From contig NZ_JAHSPG010000015.1 of assembly GCF_019130065.1 (NCBI RefSeq), positions 186,001 through 250,000 on the forward strand: a DNA stretch of 64,000 nt, written 5' to 3'. The notes under the pieces are model-generated. The model was not told the origin of the DNA. It was given only the letters and a program-made list of their open reading frames with translations, and searched no databases. Positions 25,774 to 32,663 of this stretch are shown piece after piece (within the stretch, counting starts at the first letter, position 1; each line of letters begins with the position of its first letter). Position numbers and translations under genes: made by a program. Source of the stretch: Pinibacter aurantiacus (GTDB lineage: Bacteria > Bacteroidota > Bacteroidia > Chitinophagales > Chitinophagaceae).

Positions 25774-26616
25774 TCACTTCCAAAGTATAGAAATGCCGGC
25801 TCCAATGGTCAACCACTGCGCACGAAACGAATCGTGTGTAACTGAAATGGTAGTTTGATTTGTTTTGTGACTGTAGGATTCTTCTGTATAAGAATTTGAA
25901 ACACTCGATCTGTAGTAGCTAATATCCAAGTTAGCGCCCAGCCATTTCGTTGCCCTGTACGAAACACTCAAGCCTGGAGATATTGCAAAAGAAACCTTCT
26001 CTTTTCTTTGCGGAGCATAAGTCAGGTCAATTAAGTCGCCTCCATTTTTTTCCTGCAACATTGCTTTTCCAGTATTGAAGCCAAAGGTGTTTATACCAAA
26101 CAACAATTTAGAAACAACCAGTACTCGTCCTTTTGAAAATTTATATACTGGTCCGGTTAACGCGTTGACGACAAACTTTGTACCGTACGAATTTCCGGTA
26201 ACTGAATCGCAGTAACGGTTACCATATTTGCTGTCAATGTAATAATCAAAGCGGGTAACGAAGCCATGTACCGTATCAAATCCATAATCAGCCCCATAGG
26301 GTGCCGGATGAATTTTGAAATTAATTTCAAAGCCCCACTTTTTATACACAAAAATATCCATAGCAAATGGCTGCACGTAGACATCACTGCTATATAGCAT
26401 CAAACTGCCCATTGGTGTATTGTTGGGTTTCACTAATGGAACACTGCCACCCAATCCAAAACTGGTAAAGTAGGTTGATTTATTTTCGTAACGCTTATCC
26501 CATGTTTTTTTCCTTTTCCCTTTATGAAAATTTTCCCACTGATTTTTCTCCTGGGCGAAGATGGGGAGACTGGTTGCAAGTAATAGCAGAAAACATATAA
26601 TACGGACAAGGTTCAT
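25774..26616 (-). CDS. Secreted/outer-membrane beta-barrel-like protein (paralogue B)
   Basis: A 280-residue protein, function unrecognised, with a signal peptide (MNLVRIICFLLLLATSLPIF, then AQEKNQW). The mature part is rich in aromatic alternating strands and closes with WLTIGAGISILWK, as expected for a small outer-membrane barrel. It is a paralogue of the 24244-25032 gene. An ECF-like promoter lies 18 bp upstream (26635-26662). The lipoprotein gene follows 143 bp downstream with its own copy of that promoter, so all three genes probably answer to the same signal. Confidence 0.75.
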   Translation of the reverse strand: MNLVRIICFLLLLATSLPIFAQEKNQWENFHKGKRKKTWDKRYENKSTYFTSFGLGGSVPLVKPNNTPMGSLMLYSSDVYVQPFAMDIFVYKKWGFEINFKIHPAPYGADYGFDTVHGFVTRFDYYIDSKYGNRYCDSVTGNSYGTKFVVNALTGPVYKFSKGRVLVVSKLLFGINTFGFNTGKAMLQEKNGGDLIDLTYAPQRKEKVSFAISPGLSVSYRATKWLGANLDISYYRSSVSNSYTEESYSHKTNQTTISVTHDSFRAQWLTIGAGISILWK

Positions 26617-26634
26617 CGTTCAGGGTTTATAGGG

Positions 26635-26662
26635 TGACAGAAAGGTGAAAATTTCCGTTGCA
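26635..26662 (-). promoter_or_regulatory. ECF-sigma-like promoter, copy 2
   Basis: On the minus strand: TGCAAC, spacer GGAAATTTTCACCTTT (16 nt), CTGTCA, then 18 nt to the ATG at 26616. The spacer shares GGA next to the first box with copy 1 but little else, so the boxes rather than a recent duplication are conserved. Confidence 0.55.
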
Positions 26663-26673
26663 CCAAAAATAAA

Positions 26674-26764
26674 AATTGAATAACTGAGTAACTGAATAAT
26701 TGAACTTTTGAGGCAAATTTGCCTTATAACTACAGTTATTCAATTATTGAGTTATTCAATTATT
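26674..26764. repeat. Mirrored repeat pair, family 'gaataactga'
   Basis: Left arm 26674-26704 (attgaataactgagtaactg and more) and inverted right arm 26733-26764 (cagttattcaattattgagt and more). The centre contains the palindrome AGGCAAATTTGCCT (about 26711-26724). It lies in the divergent gap between the envelope genes and the aldehyde dehydrogenase. Confidence 0.65.
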
Positions 26765-26795
26765 TCCTTACATTTTCCATCGTTAAATTTGCCAT

Positions 26796-28319
26796 ATGGA
26801 ATTCTTACAAAAATTACACATCGACAACGATAATAACGGCGTATCCACGGGTTTGGAATGGCCGGCTGCCAATGGAGAAAAATTATTTTCCTACTCTCCT
26901 GTTGATGGCAAATTGATTGCAGCAGCAAGTGGTGCAGACAAATCAAATTATGACGCCGTAATTGCAAAAGCAAAAGAAGCATTTGCCAAATGGCGCTTGT
27001 GGCCCGCTCCTAAACGTGGCGAAATTGTGCGCCAGATCGGCGAGGCGCTGCGTAATAAAAAAGAGGAGCTCGGCAAACTTGTTTCTTACGAAATGGGCAA
27101 GAGCCTGCAAGAGGGCTATGGCGAAGTGCAGGAGATGATCGACATCTGTGACTTTGCCGTTGGCTTGTCGCGCCAGCTTCACGGGCTTACCATGCACAGC
27201 GAAAGGCCTGCACACAGAATGTACGAGCAATATCATCCACTAGGCGTTGTGGGCATTATTTCCGCATTCAATTTCCCTGTTGCGGTATGGAGCTGGAACA
27301 GTATGCTGGCCTGGATCTGCGGCAATGTGACCGTTTGGAAACCATCCGAGAAAACACCTTTGTGCGGCATTGCGTGTCAAAAAATTGTAGCTGAAATATT
27401 TGCCAAAAACAACGTTCCCGAAGGCGTGAGCAACCTCGTGATCGGCGGTCGCGACGTGGGAGAATGGATGAGCAACGATGTGAATGTTCCGCTTGTTTCT
27501 GCAACGGGTTCTACACGAATGGGCAAAGCTGTAGGTGCTGCTGTGGGCGCAAGATTGGGAAAGAGCATTTTGGAACTGGGCGGCAACAATGCTATTATCA
27601 TTTCAAAAGATGCCGACCTTGATATGTCACTGGTCGGCGCAGTGTTTGGTGCAGTGGGCACGGCAGGGCAACGTTGTACTTCTACACGCAGATTGATCAT
27701 ACACAAAGACGTTTATAATACATTTACTGACAAGCTAAAAAATGCCTACAAACAATTACGCATCGGCAACCCGCTTGATGAGCACAACCACGTCGGCCCT
27801 CTTATTGACAAAGATGCGGTGACGATGTATCTCAGTGCAATTGACAAATGCAAAGCTGAGGGCGGCAACTTTATTGTAGAGGGTGGCGAAATGACCGGCG
27901 ATGGATTTGAGAGCGGTTGCTACGTAAAACCGTGTATTGCCGAAGTAAAAAACGAATACAGCATTGTGCAGCATGAAACTTTCGCTCCTATTTTGTATGT
28001 GATGAAATACGATGGTATTGACGATGCCATTGCGATGCAAAATGGTGTTCCACAAGGCTTGTCATCTGCTATCATGACACTCAACCTTCGGGAAGCAGAG
28101 GCTTTCCTTTCCCATGCCGGAAGTGATTGTGGCATTGCCAACGTTAACATCGGAACGTCAGGCGCTGAGATCGGCGGTGCTTTTGGCGGCGAGAAAGAGA
28201 CCGGCGGCGGTCGTGAAAGCGGCAGTGATGCCTGGAAAGCTTATATGAGACGCCAGACAAACACGATCAACTATTCTACCCAATTACCTTTGGCTCAAGG
28301 TATTAAGTTCGAGTTTTAG
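26796..28319 (+). CDS. Aldehyde dehydrogenase, ALDH7 type (probable aminoadipate-semialdehyde dehydrogenase)
   Basis: A 507-residue NAD(P)-dependent dehydrogenase. Catalytic residues: C294 (GTAGQRCTSTRRLIIHKDVY), general base E260 (SILELGGNNAIII) and N159 (IISAFNFPVAVWSWN). GQRCTSTRR, the AAVGARLGKSILELGGNNA stretch and the C-terminal GGAFGGEKETGGGRESGSDA are typical of the ALDH7 (antiquitin/AmaB) group, which oxidises aminoadipate semialdehyde in lysine breakdown and other aldehydes. The substrate here is inferred from subfamily only. TAAATTTG (26784-26791) ends just 4 nt before the ATG, so the transcript may be nearly leaderless. Confidence 0.92.
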   Translation: MEFLQKLHIDNDNNGVSTGLEWPAANGEKLFSYSPVDGKLIAAASGADKSNYDAVIAKAKEAFAKWRLWPAPKRGEIVRQIGEALRNKKEELGKLVSYEMGKSLQEGYGEVQEMIDICDFAVGLSRQLHGLTMHSERPAHRMYEQYHPLGVVGIISAFNFPVAVWSWNSMLAWICGNVTVWKPSEKTPLCGIACQKIVAEIFAKNNVPEGVSNLVIGGRDVGEWMSNDVNVPLVSATGSTRMGKAVGAAVGARLGKSILELGGNNAIIISKDADLDMSLVGAVFGAVGTAGQRCTSTRRLIIHKDVYNTFTDKLKNAYKQLRIGNPLDEHNHVGPLIDKDAVTMYLSAIDKCKAEGGNFIVEGGEMTGDGFESGCYVKPCIAEVKNEYSIVQHETFAPILYVMKYDGIDDAIAMQNGVPQGLSSAIMTLNLREAEAFLSHAGSDCGIANVNIGTSGAEIGGAFGGEKETGGGRESGSDAWKAYMRRQTNTINYSTQLPLAQGIKFEF

Positions 28320-28623
28320 CAGTTTGTTAACCGATATTTTCCGGATGCTGAGATTTTGGAATTAGTTGTTAAAAGACTTAAAACGTTTATGGTTGATTCA
28401 GGTAACTCTTGCTCTTATTCGATGACATATAATTTTTCGTCCGAAAGTCTAAAACTCTCTGCATCCGGCAAATACCCGGGTCAAATATCTTTTTTGTGAA
28501 CGGTATTCTTTTGTAAGATATTAATCCTCATATTTGATCCGCTGAAATTGTTGTACTGCAACCTTTTGCTGGAAAACAGCGTTTTATTTCAGTGAGGAAA
28601 TTATAAAACCCAAATTTTTACAA
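28320..28623. other. Spacer ALDH/S8 peptidase with long-range inverted arms
   Basis: CCGGATGCTGAGATTTT (28342-28358) faces its imperfect inverse (28451-28468, aaaactctctgcatccgg) across about 92 bp. The unit is not one of the common repeat families of the window. It could be an ALDH transcript end. A TGCAAC at 28557-28562 recalls the ECF-like -35 box, but the matching -10 box is absent. Confidence 0.4.
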
Positions 28624-30306
28624 GTGAAAAAAATTATCATTTTAGCGGGATTTGCTCTTGTGGTGAGTGGTTCTACATATGCCCAGGGAACATCCGTAAA
28701 AACAGATTTGCCCCACGGCTGGCAATTGCTTGACAAATCGAAGGATGGCGTGTACGGCTTGAGTATGGACAAAGCCTATGAATTCGTAAAGGGCAAAAAA
28801 ACAACGACAATCGTTGTTGCGGTAATCGATGCGGGTATCGACACTTTGCATGAAGACCTGAAAGACGTGTTATGGGTGAACCCAAAAGAAATTCCGGGCA
28901 ATGGCATCGATGATGACAAAAACGGTTACGTAGATGATGTGCATGGATGGAACTTCATTGGTGGCAAAGATGGTCGCTACGTAAAAGAAGATTCTTATGA
29001 AGGCATTCGCGTTTACTATCAGTTCAAAGACAAATACGAAGGCAAAACAGTTGATGTTGCCAAATTCGACCAGGGCCAGAAGGACGAGTATGAAATGTGG
29101 TTGAAAGCGAAAGAGAAAGTAGTAGGTGATGCAACAGGCGGTGTAGATACGAAAATGTTACAGAAGGTTTTAGAAATGTCTGTTAAGAACGATTCCATTT
29201 TGAAAAAAGCTATTGGTAAAGACGTTTACTCGGGTAACGATCTTGACACTTTTGCAGCGGTTGCTCCGGATGCGGCAAGAGCAAAAGCAGGTTTTCTTTA
29301 CTTGTTGAAAGCAAACAACATGATGGAGTCTACCAACAAAGAATTCATCGACGGCCTTACTGAATACGTAACCAGCGAAGAAAGAAAAAAAGATGGTGCT
29401 ACCAACCCTCCAAAACCTTACCGCGCTGATATTGTGAAGGACAACGAAATGGACATCAACGACAAATACTACGGTAACGCTGATGTGATGAGTGGCAATC
29501 CTTTCCACGGCACGCACGTAGCGGGTATCATTGCTGCAAAACGCAACAATGGCCTTGGTATGGATGGCGTTGCTGACAATGTAAAAATCATGGCGATCCG
29601 CGCCGTTCCTGATGGCGACGAGCACGATAAAGATATTGCACTTGCTATCCGCTATGCAGTTGACAATGGAGCAAGAGTGGTAAACATGAGTTTTGGCAAA
29701 AGCTTCTCCCCTGAGAAAAAATGGGTTGATGATGCGGTGAAATATGCTGAATCAAAAGGCGTTTTGCTTGTACATGCTGCAGGTAATGATGCTGCGAATG
29801 TAGATTCAGTGGACAACTTCCCTAATCCATATTTAAGAGCGAGTGGTGCAAGAGCTACCAACTGGATCACCGTGGGTGCAAGCAGCGATCCTTCTGCAGA
29901 AAGCTTTAAAAGTTACACAGCATCTTTCTCTAATTACGGAAAAGGAACTGTAGATGTTTTCGCTCCTGGTACTAAGATCTATTCAACCATTCCGGGTGGC
30001 AACACTTATGGCAATGCACAAGGTACAAGCATGGCATCGCCTGTTGTTGCAGGTCTGGCTGCATTTATCCTTTCATACTACCCTGATCTTACTCCTCAGC
30101 AGGTGAAAATGGTAATCGAACAATCTGCCACTAAATTGCCTGAGCAAGTAAAAAAACCAGGTTCTGATGACATGGTGAGCTTGTCTGACCTTTGCTCTTC
30201 CGGCGGCGTTGTTAATGGTTACGAGGCTATCAAACTGGCTTCTACATTGAAACCTGAAGGAAAGAAAATGCCAAAATCTTCTTTGAAGAAAGGTAAGAAA
30301 GACTAA
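28624..30306 (+). CDS. Secreted S8 (subtilisin-family) serine peptidase
   Basis: A 560-residue peptidase with a signal peptide (MKKIIILAGFALVVSGSTYA, cut near AQG). Start codon GTG 28624. Catalytic triad: D69 (VVAVIDAGIDTLHEDL), H295 (FHGTHVAGIIAAKR) and S469 (GTSMASPVVAGLAAF), with oxyanion N388 (HAAGND). The Asp and His motifs are about 225 residues apart, against roughly 30 in subtilisin, because of a large insert (about 110-285) that begins with an acidic, calcium-site-like NGIDDDKNGYVDD. The C-terminal tail is Lys-rich and has no T9SS sorting domain. Probably periplasmic or secreted. A terminator follows directly. Confidence 0.93.
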   Translation: MKKIIILAGFALVVSGSTYAQGTSVKTDLPHGWQLLDKSKDGVYGLSMDKAYEFVKGKKTTTIVVAVIDAGIDTLHEDLKDVLWVNPKEIPGNGIDDDKNGYVDDVHGWNFIGGKDGRYVKEDSYEGIRVYYQFKDKYEGKTVDVAKFDQGQKDEYEMWLKAKEKVVGDATGGVDTKMLQKVLEMSVKNDSILKKAIGKDVYSGNDLDTFAAVAPDAARAKAGFLYLLKANNMMESTNKEFIDGLTEYVTSEERKKDGATNPPKPYRADIVKDNEMDINDKYYGNADVMSGNPFHGTHVAGIIAAKRNNGLGMDGVADNVKIMAIRAVPDGDEHDKDIALAIRYAVDNGARVVNMSFGKSFSPEKKWVDDAVKYAESKGVLLVHAAGNDAANVDSVDNFPNPYLRASGARATNWITVGASSDPSAESFKSYTASFSNYGKGTVDVFAPGTKIYSTIPGGNTYGNAQGTSMASPVVAGLAAFILSYYPDLTPQQVKMVIEQSATKLPEQVKKPGSDDMVSLSDLCSSGGVVNGYEAIKLASTLKPEGKKMPKSSLKKGKKD

Positions 30307-30339
30307 GACAATTAAGAATTTAGAGTTCATTATAAGCAG

Positions 30340-30369
30340 AATGCCGGACGAGAGTCCGGCATTTTTTAT
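30340..30369 (+). terminator. Rho-independent terminator after the S8 peptidase gene
   Basis: AATGCCGGAC (30340-30349) pairs with GTCCGGCATT (30354-30363) around GAGA, followed by TTTTTATT. Confidence 0.9.
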
Positions 30370-30583
30370 TGTTGTGAGCATTTGAATATGAATTGGGCTA
30401 ACGTTGCGACGCTCCGTTCAACGGTATATCTTTGATGAGCAATTGTCGAGACGTGTTGAACGCGTCCCCTTCCAATCATTGTCGCATTAAACCCCTGAAT
30501 TGTCTTTTGCACACCGCCCCGAATTCTAAAATTCGTTTCAATTTTGTATTGTCGGTAAGTTCGAAATAAAATGAAACTCAGTT

Positions 30584-31453
30584 ATGAAAAACTTATTCAA
30601 GACAAACAAGTTTCTTAAATCAATATTAATAAGCGTAATCGTCATGTCCACAACAAACCAATCCATGGCACAACAAAGCAAACCTATTGAGAGTGGTTAT
30701 GCTCCTGTTAATGGCATTAAAGTATACTATGAAGTCTATGGCCAAGGCATGCCGATAGTGCTGCTGCACGGAGCGTATTACACTATCGATATGAACTGGG
30801 GACAATTAATCCCGGAATTATCAAAGACGAGAAAGGTAATCGCTATTGAAATGCAAGGTCACGGGCATACTCCGTTTTCGGAGAGAAAATTATCCCGCAC
30901 TACTTTAGCAAGTGACGTTGAAGCCGTAATGGATTATCTAAAAATTGACAGCGCGGACGTGGTAGGATATAGCTTTGGTGGCTCTGTAGCTTATCAATTT
31001 GCTATTCAAAGTCCTAAACGACTGAGAAAATTAATAATTATTTCTGCCACCTATAAAAGCAGTGGTTGGCTGCCTGAAGTAACAGAAGGATTTAAAAATA
31101 TGAAACCTGAACTTTTTGATAACACACCATTGAAAACAGCGTATGATGCCGTAGCACCGGATAAAACAAAGTGGACAAAATTCCTTGAACAGATGATTGG
31201 CTCCGCTACAACGCCATTCGATTTGGGGGACTCCAACATTGCAAAGATTACTGCACCCGTATTACTAATTTCGGGCGATAATGACGGAATGGATAAAATT
31301 GAACTGGTTAAAACTTATCAGTTGCTTGGCGGTGCCGGCGATTTTCGGATTACTCCGAAATCACAGTTAGCAATTGTTCCGGGGCAAGGGCATGTAAGCC
31401 TGATGATGCAGACACAAACGCTATTAGGCTATATGGAAAGCTTTTTAAACTAA
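30584..31453 (+). CDS. Secreted alpha/beta hydrolase
   Basis: A 289-residue alpha/beta-fold hydrolase with an N-terminal signal peptide ending near NQSMAQQS. The nucleophile is S130 (VVGYSFGGSVAYQFA), the oxyanion region is VLLHGAYYT (58-66), an acid lies in LISGDNDGMDKIE and the catalytic histidine in VPGQGHVSLMM. Family members are esterases, lipases or haloperoxidase-like enzymes; the substrate cannot be told. It stands alone between the S8 peptidase and yajQ. The upstream gap (30400-30500) contains decayed pieces of the GAGACGC palindrome family. Confidence 0.88.
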   Translation: MKNLFKTNKFLKSILISVIVMSTTNQSMAQQSKPIESGYAPVNGIKVYYEVYGQGMPIVLLHGAYYTIDMNWGQLIPELSKTRKVIAIEMQGHGHTPFSERKLSRTTLASDVEAVMDYLKIDSADVVGYSFGGSVAYQFAIQSPKRLRKLIIISATYKSSGWLPEVTEGFKNMKPELFDNTPLKTAYDAVAPDKTKWTKFLEQMIGSATTPFDLGDSNIAKITAPVLLISGDNDGMDKIELVKTYQLLGGAGDFRITPKSQLAIVPGQGHVSLMMQTQTLLGYMESFLN

Positions 31454-31766
31454 TGAACGGCATTTGACTATTGTAGAGACGCATGATAATGCGTCTCCGG
31501 TTAATCATTCGACGGGCTACATATTTACGCGCATTTTTCCGCTGTTTGCACAGGCTGTCATTATGTGGAACAGAGACGCATTATCATGCGTCTCCTGTTA
31601 AAACATTCAACCTGCTACACATTTCTATGCGCATCTTCGCGTTGTTTGTGCAGGCCGTAATTATGTGGAACGGAGACGCATTATCATTCGTCTCTACGGG
31701 GAACGAAATAAAAAAGGCCGGATCAAATCCGGCCCTTTTATTGCAAAGACGCATTATCATGCGTCT
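31454..31766. repeat. Tandem ~100-bp element bounded by GAGACGC palindromes
   Basis: Four palindromes of the form GAGACGCATnATnATGCGTCTC lie at 31476-31497, 31573-31594, 31673-31694 and 31747-31766. The segments between the first three are about 78 bp each and similar to one another (ggttaatcattcgacgggct versus tgttaaaacattcaacctgc; both end in attatgtggaac). This is therefore a tandem duplication of a ~100-bp element. An inverted relative lies at 47505-47622. The last palindrome overlaps the end of yajQ. Confidence 0.7.
31711..31740. terminator. Bidirectional terminator between hydrolase and yajQ genes
   Basis: GGCCGGAT (31716-31723) pairs with ATCCGGCC (31727-31734) around CAA, with an A-run before and a T-run after, so it works on both strands. 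It is 28 bp past the yajQ stop codon. Confidence 0.85.
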
Positions 31767-32258
31767 CTACGATTTCATATTTACATATTGCAAGGCGATT
31801 CCAAGATTCCAGGCTTTGCTGGCTTGTATCACCTCCTGCAGATCATCAATTTTCTTTGCTGTTACACGCACAATATCATCCATGATGGCAGCCTGCACTT
31901 TAAGGCCGCTGTCTTTAATATGTTTTACTATTTTCTTCGCATCTTCTTGCTTAATGCCATTGCGGATGGTAACTTCTTTTTTCACAATCTTTCCGCTTGG
32001 GTAAGCCTCTTTGCTAAGATCAAATACTTCAGGAGGCAACCCCTGCTTCATGCTCCTGCTGATCAATACATCGATGATCTGGTTCAATTGCATGTCACTG
32101 CCAGATTCAAGTGCGAGCGTCAAATCCTTTTTATTCAATTCAATTACAACGTGTGCGCCTTTAAAATCGAAACGATTAGTTATTTCTTTTTTTACTGTAT
32201 TAATGGCATTATCAACTGTCTGTACGTCTACTTTACTTACGATATCAAAAGAAGGCAT
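31767..32258 (-). CDS. yajQ: YajQ family cyclic-di-GMP/nucleotide-binding protein
   Basis: A 163-residue protein of the YajQ (UPF0234) family: MPSFDIVSKVDVQTVDNAIN, ITNRFDFKGAHVVIELNKKD, LISRSMKQGLPPEVFD and a C-terminal VTAKKIDDLQEVIQASKA. Its two ferredoxin-like domains bind nucleotides; a Xanthomonas member binds cyclic-di-GMP, but E. coli YajQ was described as a general nucleotide or tRNA binder, so the ligand here is open. It is a single gene with its own terminator. Length is normal for the family. Confidence 0.95.
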   Translation of the reverse strand: MPSFDIVSKVDVQTVDNAINTVKKEITNRFDFKGAHVVIELNKKDLTLALESGSDMQLNQIIDVLISRSMKQGLPPEVFDLSKEAYPSGKIVKKEVTIRNGIKQEDAKKIVKHIKDSGLKVQAAIMDDIVRVTAKKIDDLQEVIQASKAWNLGIALQYVNMKS

Positions 32259-32663
32259 AAGAAATCATTTAATGGTGAAGCTGTAAAAGTAGGATTTTAG
32301 TTGAAAATTGAAAGTTGAAAATTGAAAATGTAGGGGCGAATTGCATTCGCCCTGGCAATCCACAATGTCAGCATTTAATCTCGCTGTTTGAAAATTACAC
32401 CTACATCCACCAATAAAAAAAAGGAACACAGCTCACCAACTGTGCTCCTTAGGTTCCACAAGTAACTATGCTGCTATTTTAAGGGTATTTCAAGGTGTAA
32501 GGTTTAGGAATTAGTTGAAAATTGAAAATGTTTTGTGTGGTGCATCGCTGGTAGTAGGCAAACATCTCCTATGTTCAGTTTTCAACTCCCGGCGGGGGCG
32601 GCAGGGCGAATGCGATTCGCCCCTACGGCTACCCATTTTCAATTTTCAACTTTCAATTTTCAA
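32259..32663. repeat. Spacer yajQ / TonB receptor with several repeat families
   Basis: 'aattgaa' arm at 32298-32330; GC palindrome AGGGGCGAATTGCATTCGCC plus CT at 32332-32353; receptor terminator at 32413-32448; short 'aattgaa' arm at 32513-32530; second GC palindrome at 32603-32624; inverted 'ttcaatt' arm at 32636-32664 abutting the receptor stop codon. The two outer arms are mirrored, with the palindromes and terminator in between. Confidence 0.65.
32413..32448 (-). terminator. Rho-independent terminator, probably of the TonB-type receptor gene
   Basis: On the minus strand GGAGCACAG pairs with CTGTGTTCC around an 8-nt loop (one mismatch), followed by eight T. It lies 215 bp past the receptor stop codon, beyond the repeats, so the transcript would include them. 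Confidence 0.7.

Noticed and set aside
28557-28584. Third ECF-like promoter before the S8 peptidase
   Set aside because: TGCAAC is present, but 16 nt later the sequence is GCGTTT, not CTGTCA, and the distance to the start codon is larger.
31476-31766. CRISPR array
   Set aside because: The repeated 22-bp units are palindromes spaced by ~78-bp segments that are similar to each other, not unique spacers; no cas genes are present.
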